Of a stretch of 64,000 nucleotides of DNA, positions 34,319-44,765 are shown in pieces (position 1 is the first letter of the stretch; the number at the start of each line of letters is the position of its first letter). A model generated the notes under the pieces. That model was not told the DNA's origin, ran no database searches, and saw nothing but the letters and a program-made list of their open reading frames with translations. The DNA comes from Lithobates sylvaticus. Its lineage: Eukaryota; Chordata; Amphibia; Anura; Ranidae. The stretch covers positions 376,620,945-376,684,944 of the forward strand of contig CM053030.1 in assembly GCA_028564925.1 (NCBI GenBank). Direction: 5' to 3'. The translations under genes were made by a program, and so were the position numbers.

Positions 34319-34551
34319 GACAATTATCACCACAACAGCTGTCCCCACTAGAAGATTTCCCCTCACCCCCTGTCCCTGTGACAGCTCAAACATTAAAATG
34401 TTTTAATCATTATCTGTACCTTAGACAATAATCACTAGAACATATACAGAGGGATGTTTTCTCCATCAGGAACACAAACTACAGTAAAAACCTGACAAGG
34501 GTTTTAACATTTTATGAATCCACTAAAAAAAATTGCTTTGTAATGTAAAAA

Positions 34552-34897
34552 AAAGTGGTTGTAAAGGCAGATGATTTTCTGTCTGTGTAAAAACCCGACT
34601 GGCTGAGACACAGCAGCGGGTGCCATTGCCGCCCGCTTCTGCCAACCTAAGCGAGTGAGCCAATCAGGAGAGAGAGGGGGCAGTGCCAAGTCATGACTCC
34701 ATGTCTGAATGGAAACACAGAGCAGCGGCTCGGCTTGAGTGCCCCCATAGTGAGCTGCTTGCTGTGGGGGCACTTGACAGGAGGGAGGGGCCAGGAGCGC
34801 CCGCGTGGGGCCTGAGAAGAGGAAATCTGGGTTGCTCTGTGCAAAACCACTGCACAGAGCAGGTATGACAGGTTTGTTATTTTTAAGAAAAAAAGTT
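34552..34897 (+). mobile_element. Truncated TTAA-family MITE (unit B)
   Basis: Counterpart of 14954-15300. Just downstream, unit B lacks about 50 bp present in unit A near 15325. Confidence 0.65.
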
Positions 34898-34980
34898 TCA
34901 ATTTCAGCCAAACCAGCCAAGGTGTCCTCACTGGGGAGATTCCCCAATTTCCTGTTCCATTGACACCAGGACAGGAAAGC

Positions 34981-35683
34981 ATCATCAGCATGGGCGTCCA
35001 CAGGTAGGGGCAAGGGGGGCAAGTGCCCCCCCTGGAATCAGGGATCGGATCAGGAGTTTGTTCCCCACTCGGTCTTTATCCTAGCGCTGGCGGCCGGCCC
35101 TGTCTTCACCCAGAATGAAAATGAGTCTTTCCAGCTGCTGACCATCTTGCACATCCTACTGGCATGCAAGGTACCGTACTGAGCATTACACACACCACTG
35201 GGACATAGGGGCACTTGAGGGACTGCAGACAGGGCTAGGGGGTCCCTCTCTCTGACCCTCCATCACCACTCTCTGTCACCCCCCTCTCTCTGTCACCCCA
35301 CCCCTCTGTCTCTCTCTGTCACCCCCCTATGTCTCTGTGTCACCCCCTCTGTCTCTTTCTGTCACCCCCTATGTCTTTCTGTCACCCCTCTCTATCTCTC
35401 TGTCACCCCCCACATGTATGCAGTCTCTTAGAGTCTCTTGTGCCATGTCCGCAGTCTCTTACAGTCTCTTGAGCCATGTATGCAGTCACTGACAGTCCCT
35501 TGAGCCATGTATGCAGTCTCTGACAGTCTCTTGTGCCATGTCTGCAGTCTCTGACCATCTCCTGTACTACGTCTGCAGTCTCTGACCATGATAATGACAT
35601 TGTCGATAAGGGTCAGAGCATAGGTGACCTTAAAATTATGCCCCCCCCTTGAAAAAAGTTCTGCGGACGCCCATGATCATCAG
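34981..35683. mobile_element. Non-autonomous hAT element with 8-bp duplication (unit B)
   Basis: Counterpart of 15425-16102, with 'atcatcag' at 34981-34988 and 35676-35683 and ends 'catgggcgtcc'/'ggacgcccatg'. It is 687 bp against 662 bp in unit A, mostly from copy-number changes in its internal arrays. Confidence 0.88.
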
Positions 35684-35898
35684 CAATAAAAACCTGACAG
35701 ATACTAAACTTTTGCACGGTATTAAAAAAAAAGGCTTACTCTCCGTGTCCATCTTAGAGATATTTTATGTAATTTCCTTTCCCTTCTTTCCTGTCAACAG
35801 GACACTAAATTAAGGGAAATTACCCAAACAGGACATTATAAGCTTAAGGTTTTTAGACTTCCCCCCTACCCAAAACAAAAAAAAACGTTTTGGCTTCT

Positions 35899-36388
35899 NN
35901 NNNNNNNNNNNNNNNNNNNNNNNNNNNNNNNNNNNNNNNNNNNNNNNNNNNNNNNNNNNNNNNNNNNNNNNNNNNNNNNNNNNNNNNNNNNNNNNNNNNN
36001 NNNNNNNNNNNNNNNNNNNNNNNNNNNNNNNNNNNNNNNNNNNNNNNNNNNNNNNNNNNNNNNNNNNNNNNNNNNNNNNNNNNNNNNNNNNNNNNNNNNN
36101 NNNNNNNNNNNNNNNNNNNNNNNNNNNNNNNNNNNNNNNNNNNNNNNNNNNNNNNNNNNNNNNNNNNNNNNNNNNNNNNNNNNNNNNNNNNNNNNNNNNN
36201 NNNNNNNNNNNNNNNNNNNNNNNNNNNNNNNNNNNNNNNNNNNNNNNNNNNNNNNNNNNNNNNNNNNNNNNNNNNNNNNNNNNNNNNNNNNNNNNNNNNN
36301 NNNNNNNNNNNNNNNNNNNNNNNNNNNNNNNNNNNNNNNNNNNNNNNNNNNNNNNNNNNNNNNNNNNNNNNNNNNNNNNNNNNNNNNN
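35899..36388. other. Assembly gap (490 N)
   Basis: Unknown bases. The gap falls between unit B (counterpart of 16317) and the 5' leader of the hAT element, so it hides the end of unit B and the hAT 5' terminus. Confidence 0.99.
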
Positions 36389-36665
36389 TCTATTTTCTTT
36401 GCATAAGCACCCACAGGACTTCTAGTGTGTTAGTGGCATCACACAGAGCTCCTCTATTTTCTTTGCATAAGCACCCACAGGACTTCTAGTGTGTTAGTGG
36501 CATCAACACAGAGCTCCTATATATTCTTCTCAGCAGCACCCATAGGACTTCTAGTGTGTTAGTGGCATCACACAGAGCTCCTCTATTTCTTTGCAGAAGC
36601 ACCCATAGGACTTCTAGTGTGTAGTGGCATCACACAGAGCTCCTATATTTTTTCTTCTCAGCAGC
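36389..36665 (+). repeat. ~66-bp tandem repeats in hAT 5' leader
   Basis: About four and a half copies of a unit with 'gcacccacaggacttctag' and 'tggcatcacacagagctcct', separated by a few substitutions and short deletions. It ends about 20 bp before the first in-frame ATG (36688). Confidence 0.8.
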
Positions 36666-36687
36666 ACCCACAGGACTACCGACTACA

Positions 36688-37169
36688 ATGGCTGGAAGAC
36701 CGCCAAGGGGAGGCAGAGCGTGCAGAGCAAGAACACAGGGCAGGCAGGCTCTGTTTTCTAGTGGACGTGGCCGTGGACGTGGACGTGGTCGTGCATCGTC
36801 ATCAGCACGTGGCCATGGGACACGCGCGTCTTTGTTTTCGGCAGCTGGACATGTGGAGCCGCATCATCAGCCACCCCTTCCCTAGACCCACCATGTCCTC
36901 CTGAGGCGTCCCCCGAACTCTTTGAGCACAGTGTTGGGTACATGCTCCAGGAGGATGCCCAACGATTCGAAGGCTCGGATGACGATACCCAGCTTGAGGA
37001 ATCTGGCAGTACAGTTCCACCAGCTGCAGCTTACTGCCAGGTTTGCTCTAGTGGTGAAGAGGGAGGGGATGATGAGGTCACTGACTCCACGTGGGTGCCT
37101 CAAGGGAGAGAGGATTAGGAGGAGGACGAGGAGGAGGAGGATGCGGCGTCACATGTCCAACGAGGCAGG
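36688..37169 (+). pseudogene. Disrupted N-terminal extension of the hAT transposase
   Basis: A frame from ATG 36688 encodes a basic, Arg/Gly-rich start (MAGRPPRGGRACRAR, then GRGRGRGRGR) and stops at 36885. From about 36895 an acidic, protein-like segment (PELFEHSVGYMLQED, later SSGEEGGDDEVTDSTW) is in the same frame as the main transposase but is separated from it by a TAG near 37117. The ancestral protein probably began here; the present copy would have to start at 37170. Confidence 0.55.
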
Positions 37170-39830
37170 ATGCCCCCTGGAGGCCAGGTAGAGGCCAGCA
37201 CAGCAACTGTACAACACCGCAGAGCTCCGCCTGTGCAGGGCGCTGCCTCTGCACGTTATCAGAAAAGTTCTTTGGTGTGGGCCTTTTTTGAGACGAGTGC
37301 AGCAGATCGCACCACTGCTATTTGCAATATTTGTCTCAAGCGTATCTCGCGTGGCCAAAACATCAGCCGCTTGGGCACGACAAGCATGACCAGACATATG
37401 GCGACCTGCCATGCAGCTCGTTGGCAGGCACACATAAAAGACCCACACCAAAGAACTAAGCGGACCTCTCCTTGCTCCTCCTCAGCTGGGATCTCCATCC
37501 CCACTACACCTTCAGTCCTCTCTGAAAGCTGCTCTGAGAGGACTGAAGGTGTAGAATTCGGTGTGTCACAACCAAGTACTTGCAGTACACCGACGTCCGA
37601 ATGCAGCAGGCAAATTTCCCTGCCCCAGCTGCTGGACCGTAGAAAGAAGTACACTCCCAGCCATCCACATGCCCAGCGGTTGAATGCTAGCCTTGCTAAA
37701 TTGCTAGCACTTCAACTGCTGCCTTTTCAGTTGGTAGACTCGGCCCCCTTCCGTGAGTTTGTTCAATGTGCGGTTCCTCAGTGGCAGGTTCCCAAACGCC
37801 ACTTTTTCTCGCGGAAGGCGATTCCGTCTCTCTACCGGCATGTGGAGGGCAATGTCCATGCCTCGCTGGACAGGGCGGTCAGCGGTAAGGTGCATATTAC
37901 CGCTGACTCATGGTCCAGCAGGCATGGACAGGGACGGTACCTTTCTTTCACGGCCCATTGGGTCACTCTATTGGCAGCTGGGAGGGATGCAGGACAAGGT
38001 GCAGTAGTGTTGGAGGTTGTTCCGCCACCACGCCTCCAAAACGCGACTACTGCTACTGGTTGTGACACACCTCTCTCCTCCACCCCCTCCTCTTCTTCTT
38101 CCTCCAGTGCTCTGTCCTTGGAACCAGCGGTGCTCCGTAGGCGTACAAGGGGCTACGCAAGTACGCAGGCAAAAAGATGCCATGCCGTGCTTGCGCTGGT
38201 GTGTTTGGGGGACAGGAGCCACACTGGGCCAGAGGTTCTGGCAGCTCTGCAGGGGCAGGCCGAGAGGTGGTTGACGCCACGTCAGCTTAAGCCAGGAATG
38301 GTCGTTTCTGACAATGGCACCAACCTCCTCTCCGCCCTGCGACAGGGGCAGCTCACCCATGTGCCCTGCATGGCTCACGTCCTCAACCTGGTGGTGCAGC
38401 GGTTCTTGGGCAGGTTCCCAGGCTTACAGGATGTCCTGAGGCAGGCCAGGAAAGTCTGTGTGCATTTCCGCCGATCTTATAATGCCAGTGCTCGGCTGAC
38501 TGAGCTGCAAAAGGAGCTGAACCTGCCCAAGAACCGCCTAATATCTGACATGCCCACCAGGTGGAACTCAACGTTGGCCATGCTGCAGCGACTGCACACG
38601 CAGCAGAGGGCCATCAATGAGTACCTTTGCGACTACGGCACCAGGACAGGGTCAGGGGAGCTTGGTTTTTTTTCCCCACGTCAGTGGAGCATGATCAGGG
38701 ATGCATGCACTGTCCTCTCACCATTTGAGGAGGCCACGAGGATGGTGAGCAGTGACAGTGCATGCATCAGTGACACTGTCCCTCTTGTCCACCTGTTGGA
38801 GCATACGCTGCGTGGGATAATGGACAGGGCACTTGAGGCAGAACAGAGGCAGGAAGAGGAGGACTTCCTTGCCTCTCAAGGCCCCCTTTATCCGGACAGT
38901 GTTCCTTCTGTCCCACCCATCACACAGGAAGAGGATGAGGAGGAGGAGGAGGAGGAGGAGGAGGAGGAGGATTGTGTGAGCATGGAGGTGGAGCCTGGCA
39001 CTCAGCATCAGCAGCAGCAGTCTTTTAGGGATGATGTACAGTCCCAACAAGCCAGTGGACTTGTACGTGGCTGGGAGGAGGTGGCTGGCGATCATGTCAT
39101 CCTCAGTGACCCAGAAGACTCCGGACCGAATGCCTCAGCTAACCTACGCTGCATGGCCTCCCTGATCCTGCAAAGCCTGCGGAAGGATCCTCGTGTTCTT
39201 CGGATCAAGGAGAGGGACCATTACTGGCTGGCCACTCTCCTTGATCCGCGGTACAAGGGTAAGGTTGCGGACCTTATCTTGCCGTCGCAGAGGGAGCAGA
39301 GGATGAGACATCTCAGGGAGGCCTTGCAGAAAGGTCTGTGCAACGCGTTCCCAGAAACTGGGAGGCTACAAACTCCTGGTCCTGGGCGACGAGTTGCTGA
39401 GGCTTCGGTCAGTGGCAGAAGGAGCGGTGGGGAAGGTGGACGTCTGACCGATGCGTTCAGACAATTTTTTAGTCCGCAGCCCCAAGGTATGATCGGTTCC
39501 AGCAACCATCGCCAGCGTCTGATATACATGGTGCAGGAATACCTTGGGGCAAGGTCAGACTTGGACACCTTTCCCACCGAAAATCCTCTGGCTTACTGGG
39601 TCCTGAGGATGGATCACTGGCCAGAGCTTGCACAGTATGCAATTGAGCTACTGGCCTGTCCTGCCTCCAGCGTTCTTTCCGAACGCACATTCAGTGCTGC
39701 TGGAGGATTTGTGACTGATCATAGGGTGCGCCTGTCCACCGCCTCGGTTGATCGACTGACATTCATCAAAATGAATCAGTCTTGGATCACCACCAGCTAC
39801 CAGGCACCTGAGGCGGATATAACCGAATAA
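37170..39830 (+). CDS. hAT transposase with BED zinc finger, 886 aa, uninterrupted
   Basis: Catalyses cut-and-paste transposition with 8-bp target duplications (family knowledge). Residues about 34-82 are a BED finger: SLVWAFFET, C52, C55, H76, H81. The RNase-H-like core has D246 in HITADSWSSRHG and D381 in MVVSDNGTNL, followed by the insertion-domain signature CMAHVLNLVV (400-409). An acidic run of about 15 E/D residues lies near 590. The C-terminal hAT dimerisation region runs from NPLAYWVLRMDHWPELAQYA to the end and holds the catalytic-type E838 in SSVLSERTFSAAGG. There is no stop or frame break across 886 codons. The first ATG (37170) is probably not ancestral, since upstream coding-like sequence is broken. 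The architecture resembles ZBED-type host genes, but the flanking arrays and terminus show it is a transposon. Confidence 0.92.
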   Translation: MPPGGQVEASTATVQHRRAPPVQGAASARYQKSSLVWAFFETSAADRTTAICNICLKRISRGQNISRLGTTSMTRHMATCHAARWQAHIKDPHQRTKRTSPCSSSAGISIPTTPSVLSESCSERTEGVEFGVSQPSTCSTPTSECSRQISLPQLLDRRKKYTPSHPHAQRLNASLAKLLALQLLPFQLVDSAPFREFVQCAVPQWQVPKRHFFSRKAIPSLYRHVEGNVHASLDRAVSGKVHITADSWSSRHGQGRYLSFTAHWVTLLAAGRDAGQGAVVLEVVPPPRLQNATTATGCDTPLSSTPSSSSSSSALSLEPAVLRRRTRGYASTQAKRCHAVLALVCLGDRSHTGPEVLAALQGQAERWLTPRQLKPGMVVSDNGTNLLSALRQGQLTHVPCMAHVLNLVVQRFLGRFPGLQDVLRQARKVCVHFRRSYNASARLTELQKELNLPKNRLISDMPTRWNSTLAMLQRLHTQQRAINEYLCDYGTRTGSGELGFFSPRQWSMIRDACTVLSPFEEATRMVSSDSACISDTVPLVHLLEHTLRGIMDRALEAEQRQEEEDFLASQGPLYPDSVPSVPPITQEEDEEEEEEEEEEEDCVSMEVEPGTQHQQQQSFRDDVQSQQASGLVRGWEEVAGDHVILSDPEDSGPNASANLRCMASLILQSLRKDPRVLRIKERDHYWLATLLDPRYKGKVADLILPSQREQRMRHLREALQKGLCNAFPETGRLQTPGPGRRVAEASVSGRRSGGEGGRLTDAFRQFFSPQPQGMIGSSNHRQRLIYMVQEYLGARSDLDTFPTENPLAYWVLRMDHWPELAQYAIELLACPASSVLSERTFSAAGGFVTDHRVRLSTASVDRLTFIKMNQSWITTSYQAPEADITE

Positions 39831-39933
39831 TTTTTAATGTCACATCCCTTCAAGACTGCCTATGCTGATGCTGAGTGACTGTCCTCTTATGTTCACTGAC
39901 TATCCTCTTCCTCCTCCTCAATGATCCATGCCA

Positions 39934-41010
39934 CAGCACCAGTGCCTAAGGCACAATTTTTCAGCCCCTGTTTAACAGGGGCGTGTACTTACAATTTTTT
40001 AAAAAAATGCTTCGCAACACGTGTGACTGCTGTGCTCCAAGTACAGTCTCTGTGAGGGCCGTGTTGCAGTGTTGTGGCACCAGCACCAGTGCCTAAGGCA
40101 CAATTTTTCAGCCCCTGTTTAACAGGGGCGTGTACTTACAATTTTTTAAAAAAATGCTTCGCAACACGTGTGACTGCTGTGCTCCAAGTACAGTCTCTGT
40201 GAGGGCCGTGTTGCAGTGTTGTGGCACCAGCACCAGTGCCTAAGGCACAATTTTTCAGCCCCTGTTTAACAGGGGCGTGTACTTACAATTTTTTAAAAAA
40301 ATGCTTCGCAACACGTGTGACTGCTGTGCTCCAAGTACAGTCTCTGTGAGGGCCGTGTTGCAGTGTTGTGGCACCAGCACCAGTGCCTAAGGCACAATTT
40401 TTCAGCCCCTGTTTAACAGGGGCGTGTACTTACAATTTTTTAAAAAAATGCTTCGCAACACGTGTGACTGCTGTGCTCCAAGTACAGTCTCTGTGAGGGC
40501 CGTGTTGCAGTGTTGTGGCACCAGCACCAGTGCCTAAGGCACAATTTTTCAGCCCCTGTTTAACAGGGGCGTGTACTTACAATTTTTTAAAAAAATGCTT
40601 CGCAACACGTGTGACTGCTGTGCTCCAAGTACAGTCTCTGTGAGGGCCGTGTTGCAGTGTTGTGGCACCAGCACCAGTGCCTAAGGCACAATTTTTCAGC
40701 CCCTGTTTAACAGGGGCGTGTACTTACAATTTTTTAAAAAAATGCTTCGCAACACGTGTGACTGCTGTGCTCCAAGTACAGTATCTGTGAGGGCCGGGTT
40801 GCAGTGTTGTGGCACCAGCACCAGTGCCTAAGGCACAATTTTTCAGCCCCTGTTTAACAGGGGCGTGTACTTACAATTTTTTAAAAAAATGCTTCGCAAC
40901 ACGTGTGACTGCTGTGCTCCAAGTACAGTCTCTGTGAGGGGTTGCAGTGTTGTGGCACCAGCACCAGTGCCTAAGGCACAATTTTTCAGCCCCTGTTTAA
41001 CAGGGGCGGG
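39934..41010. repeat. Eight-copy 147-bp tandem array downstream of hAT transposase
   Basis: 'agtgcctaaggcac' recurs at 39941, 40088, 40235, 40382, 40529, 40676, 40823 and 40966: six spacings of exactly 147 and a last one of 143. Copies are nearly identical. Each has a small hairpin, 'cccctgtttaacagggg'. The array starts about 100 bp after the stop codon. Confidence 0.95.
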
Positions 41011-41370
41011 TAATTACAAATCTTGATCTAATAGTTCACAGCAGGGCCCATTCCTGCGCCCACCAAGAGTAACTATGAGGGCCTACAGTCTTGTGGCAAC
41101 ACCGTCCACCACCACCGCCAAAGGCCCAATTTTTCTGCCCTGTTCATCAGGTGCTTGCAATTACAAATCTTGATCTAATAACTCACAGCAGGGCCCATTC
41201 CTGCGCCCACCAAGAGTAACTGTGAGAGCTTACAGTCTTGTGGCAAAACCGTCCACCACCACCACCACCACCACCCCCAATTTTTCTGCCCTGTTCAACA
41301 GGTGCATGCAATTACAAATCTTGATCTATTAACTCACAGCAGGGCCCATTCCTGTGCCCACCAGTCTTGT
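41011..41370. repeat. Three diverged ~130-bp repeats after the 147-bp array
   Basis: Units share 'ttacaaatcttgatctaat' and 'cagcagggcccattcctg', and the third contains a short (cac)n run. They share 'caatttttc(t/a)gcccctg'-like motifs with the 147-bp unit and look like its older relatives. Confidence 0.75.
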
Positions 41371-42221
41371 GGCTACACCAACATCTAATAGGGCAAATTT
41401 CTGCAGAGTATATACGCCAGGCCCCTACTTTCAAACATCCAACTTACAAACGACTCCTACTTGCAAATGGAAAGAGAAAACAGGAAGTGAGAGGAAATCT
41501 ACCCCTAGGAAGGGAAATTCTATCCTGTTAGATTTAATTTGGGAAAAAGGTATCTCCTCTCTACTGATACTTTATCACCAATCCTTGTTTCAATTAAAAC
41601 CCCACTTTTCCAAAAACATTTGTCATTGGGACGGAAAGTGAGGTGACATGTTCTGAACAGATGTGCAAAGACAGCAAATGTTACAGGGGTGATAACCCCT
41701 CCCTATGTTCTCCAAAAAGCTTAAAAATAGATTTTTTTGGGATGGAGCTACACTTCATAATGTACCTGTTCAGATTCTACTTAAGATCAAACCTAAAGCC
41801 GCAAGTGGTTTTAAATGGCTTCTTTTTTTCCTTTACAAATGTCATTTTGTGCAAGGACAGTTCTAAACACGGGAAACACATGCCACTTCACAGGCATACT
41901 TTGGACACCCCCCAGGTACCATATTTAAAGGAAAATGTCACTTTTTTTTTTTCACTTTATGCATCATTAAAATGACTGCTCCCGAAAAAACGTTAGTTTT
42001 TAAAAGTTCTTTTTGCATTGATATATGTCCCCTGGGGCAGGACCCGGGTCCCCAAACCTGTTTTATGACATTAACATGCATATTGGCCGTTGTAATTAGC
42101 ACTTTTGATTTCGAACGTTCGCGTCCATTATAACGTATAGGGTTCGAAAATTCGCGCGAACTTTCGGTCCGTTCGAAGGTTCTGGTTCGAACCGAACCCG
42201 GGGGTGTTCGGCTCATCCCTA
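41371..42221 (+). other. hAT 3' subterminal region and terminus
   Basis: Non-coding. 41890-42090 shows the module also found at 8541 and 21253. 42108-42221 is rich in 'gttcgaacc'-type inverted motifs and ends in 'ggctcatccct', the terminal repeat. Confidence 0.65.
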
Positions 42222-42775
42222 CTCTACCTTACATTTTCACAGATTTGGCAACAAGGCAGGCAAACTATTGGCTAAGCTATGCTCAGGTCCAAGGAGACCT
42301 ACCCTCAATTTTGCCTTAAAAAATCCTATGGGCTTCCTTGTTACCTCACCTGCTTAAATCAGTAAACTACTCGCTGACTATTACATGACCCTATACTCTA
42401 AGGACCTAACAGATCAGACCACAGTGGAGGCCTTACTTGCTAAGGTTTGCCTACCTAGACTCGATTCCACCCACTTAGGAGCACTCAATGCTCCCATGTC
42501 CTTAGCAGACATCCAGCTGACTATTAAATCTCTAGCCCAAGCCAAAGCCCCGGGCCCAGATGGATATACGGGTGATTTCTATAAATTGACAAAAGATTTT
42601 ATCCCTGACACTCTGAAACGTGTATTCACCACTATATGGGGTGATGGCCCTTGTCGCCCTACAGGTACACAATCAGACTAATATCCAAAAAAGGAAAGGA
42701 CCCCCTACACCGGGTTCCTATCGCCCAATCTCTCTGATCAATGTGGAAGTTAAAATTCTCTCTAAAATATAAAGC
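42222..42775 (+). pseudogene. LINE reverse-transcriptase fragment (L1/Tx1 type)
   Basis: Broken frames give FGNKAGKLLAK (about 42242), then LLADYYMTLYSKDLT, then AQAKAPGPDGYTGDFYK (42535-42590), then RLISKKGKD and SYRPISLINVEVKILSK (to 42770). This is the order of the N-terminal reverse-transcriptase motifs of L1-like LINEs. It carries several frame changes and lacks the YxDD region, so it is a dead fragment. It begins exactly where the hAT ends. Confidence 0.8.
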
Positions 42776-43799
42776 CTCATGCTTAGCTCCTTTACTCCAC
42801 CCAGCCCAATTGTAACTGTGAAAATTTAAATAAAGATATATACTTAAAAAAACAATCACTCACTTACATCTGTAACTGCACATACTGTGGAAAAAACATC
42901 ATTCTCAAGGTTCACAAGAAAGAAGCACAAGAAAAGCATTGAGGTTTTTCAGGTTGTGTAATTCAGCACATACGAAGATGTATGCCTAGGTTAATTCCCC
43001 CTGGAGGTAGACCAATGCTCCAAAGCTCATGGTGTCTTTCTGGCACTTTAAACTGCATGAGAGGATAAGGTAAAGAGCCTGCAACTTGTTCTCCCAATAA
43101 AAGTACCTTATTGATAAAGGGTACAGTGTGCAAGTTACAGCAGCTTACGTGTTTTTGTAAAAAAAAAAAAAACGTATTCATAGCCAACTTGTGTATATTG
43201 GCACTCAGCTCCCCTCTTACAGAACACCTGCTCCGTATTTACATTGAACATTAAAGGCTGGAAGGCAGCTAAGTCACTGCTTGGATGGGTAGCAAAGCAA
43301 ACTGAGCTAGTCAATGAGTTTAAGATTTAGCTGTTACACTTTGAGGTTTTACTCAATTCACAGTTATGGTCATCAGAGGATCTCTTATAGGTTTTATATA
43401 ATAGTTTTAGGGCCAATGCATGATGATGTAATCAAGCTTGCTACTAGCCTCAGGAAACGTAGTTACATAATTGGGAACCTTAATTTGTATCATATAAGTC
43501 AACATACTGCATTAGTTTGTATATGCGTTTTTGTGATTGTGTTTGTATGTCGGTGGATGAGCATAGTCACACAAATCTTATGTACTTCAGCTGAGGAAAC
43601 TCATTTGAGTATGAATTTTCCAACAGTACAATAACAAAGTTTATTGAAGGCTTGTTTTAAAGCTCATTTAGTGCTTGTTAATAAAATGCATATGAATGTT
43701 TATAACCTGACTAAACCACATACTAGTAATATATACGGTATATATTCTGGTAATTCTTGTCATACCCCTCAGGTATACCCATAAATATTTAATTTTTTA
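42776..43799. other. Intronic sequence, no feature seen
   Basis: No terminal repeats, arrays or supported frames. Confidence 0.45.
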
Positions 43800-44010
43800 G
43801 CAAGATAATGCTGAACATTTTGACAACAGGTACAGTATACCAAGACAAAAGCTTAACACTAACAATACAAAGGACTGTCCCACTAGGTCATCTGATTTGT
43901 CCCCAGTTGAACATAAGTTATACCTAGCTAAGTCAGTCGATGGAGACTTGGAATAATATAGCTCAAGAAGCCATCAAACATTACAAACAGATTAAGGGTA
44001 GACCAGCGAC
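43800..44010 (+). pseudogene. Tc1/mariner transposase relic
   Basis: Conceptual translation in shifting frames gives QDNAEHFDNR (compare family QDNARPHTAR), then SSDLSPVEHKLYL (family SPDLSPIEHxWD), then ETWNNIAQEAIKHYKQ. This is the order of the second and third catalytic blocks of Tc1/mariner transposases. It is very decayed and has no terminal repeats. Confidence 0.55.
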
Positions 44011-44765
44011 TATTGTGTATGATTTAATGTAAACATTGTGGCCTTAGGTGCAAACAACAGAATGAACTTTAGATAGTTATGGCTGTACCTCGAAACATAA
44101 CATTTATTACAGTGTTAAAAAAAGTTATTTGAACAAAGGGAGTGGAAAACTGTTCTAAGGAATAACAATTCTTTGTGTGACAGTTTTAAAGATGCCATCT
44201 CTTTCATATAGCTAGTTCTCTGGATATATTGCGAGCAGCTGATGAAAAAGAAGGTTGCCATGTGGTCAAATAACATCAGTCATCTATTATTCTCAACATA
44301 ATACTGTACAGCTGCAAGGAAACTTCGATCATGCACATGACAGCAGCTCAACTTCGAAGTCACAACCATCAAACCTCTTTATCACTGCACTTCCAAACCA
44401 TCTTGCAAAGGAATGACCTTCAGGTCATTTAATTCCAAGTCAGATGCCATACAGTAATGTATGATGTATAGGTTTTTCCTACAGGAAAAATTAAATTGAT
44501 ATCCAAAGTCTGTGAAATATCATTCATGTGCCAATCTCTGGCAACAGAAATGTATGCCGCTTCTACAGCTGTGAATTTCTTTTTCTTTCTTTCTTTCTTT
44601 TCATTGTTTGTGTTCTTAATAAAGCAATAACATCTTTAAAGTGTAACTGAGGTTATTAAAAAAACAAAAAACAAAAAGCCCAAATGATTTAAAGAGTATA
44701 ATGAATACATAAAAAAAGCAGGTATGCTCCCAACTAGATTTTTGTTAGACTGCCAGGTATGTTCC
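44011..44765. other. Intronic sequence with a small pyrimidine microsatellite
   Basis: A (tttc)n run lies at about 44579-44610. Nothing else recognised. Confidence 0.5.

Larger units (their letters stand above)
17391..35898. repeat. Tandem segmental duplication, unit B (interrupted by Harbinger, cut by gap)
   Basis: Unit B matches unit A from 4672 onward: 17391-26216 against 4672-13579, then 33862-35898 against 14198-16317. The intervening 7,645 bp is the Harbinger element. The junction with unit A at 17391 is gapless within the sequence. Because B is adjacent to a gap, a falsely duplicated haplotype in the assembly is a serious alternative to a real tandem duplication. Confidence 0.92.
36389..42221 (+). 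mobile_element. Nearly full-length hAT transposon
   Basis: Contains a 5' leader array (36389-36665), a coding region (36688-39830), a downstream array (39934-41370) and a 3' subterminal region ending in a terminal repeat that reads 'tagggatgagccgaac' on the minus strand (end about 42221). The 5' terminus is lost in the gap, so the 8-bp duplication cannot be tested. The 3' flank is a LINE fragment. Confidence 0.85.

Noticed and set aside
35866-36489. 182- and 199-aa frames
   Set aside because: They run through the N gap.
37259-39690. Many minus-strand and alternate-frame ORFs over the hAT gene
   Set aside because: Shadows of the 886-codon transposase.
37170-39830. Host ZBED gene instead of a transposon
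   Set aside because: Flanking leader array, downstream array and an hAT-type terminus at 42221 indicate a mobile element.
39934-41010. 147-bp array as a centromeric satellite
   Set aside because: Only eight copies, lying inside the hAT 3' region; unit length alone is not evidence.
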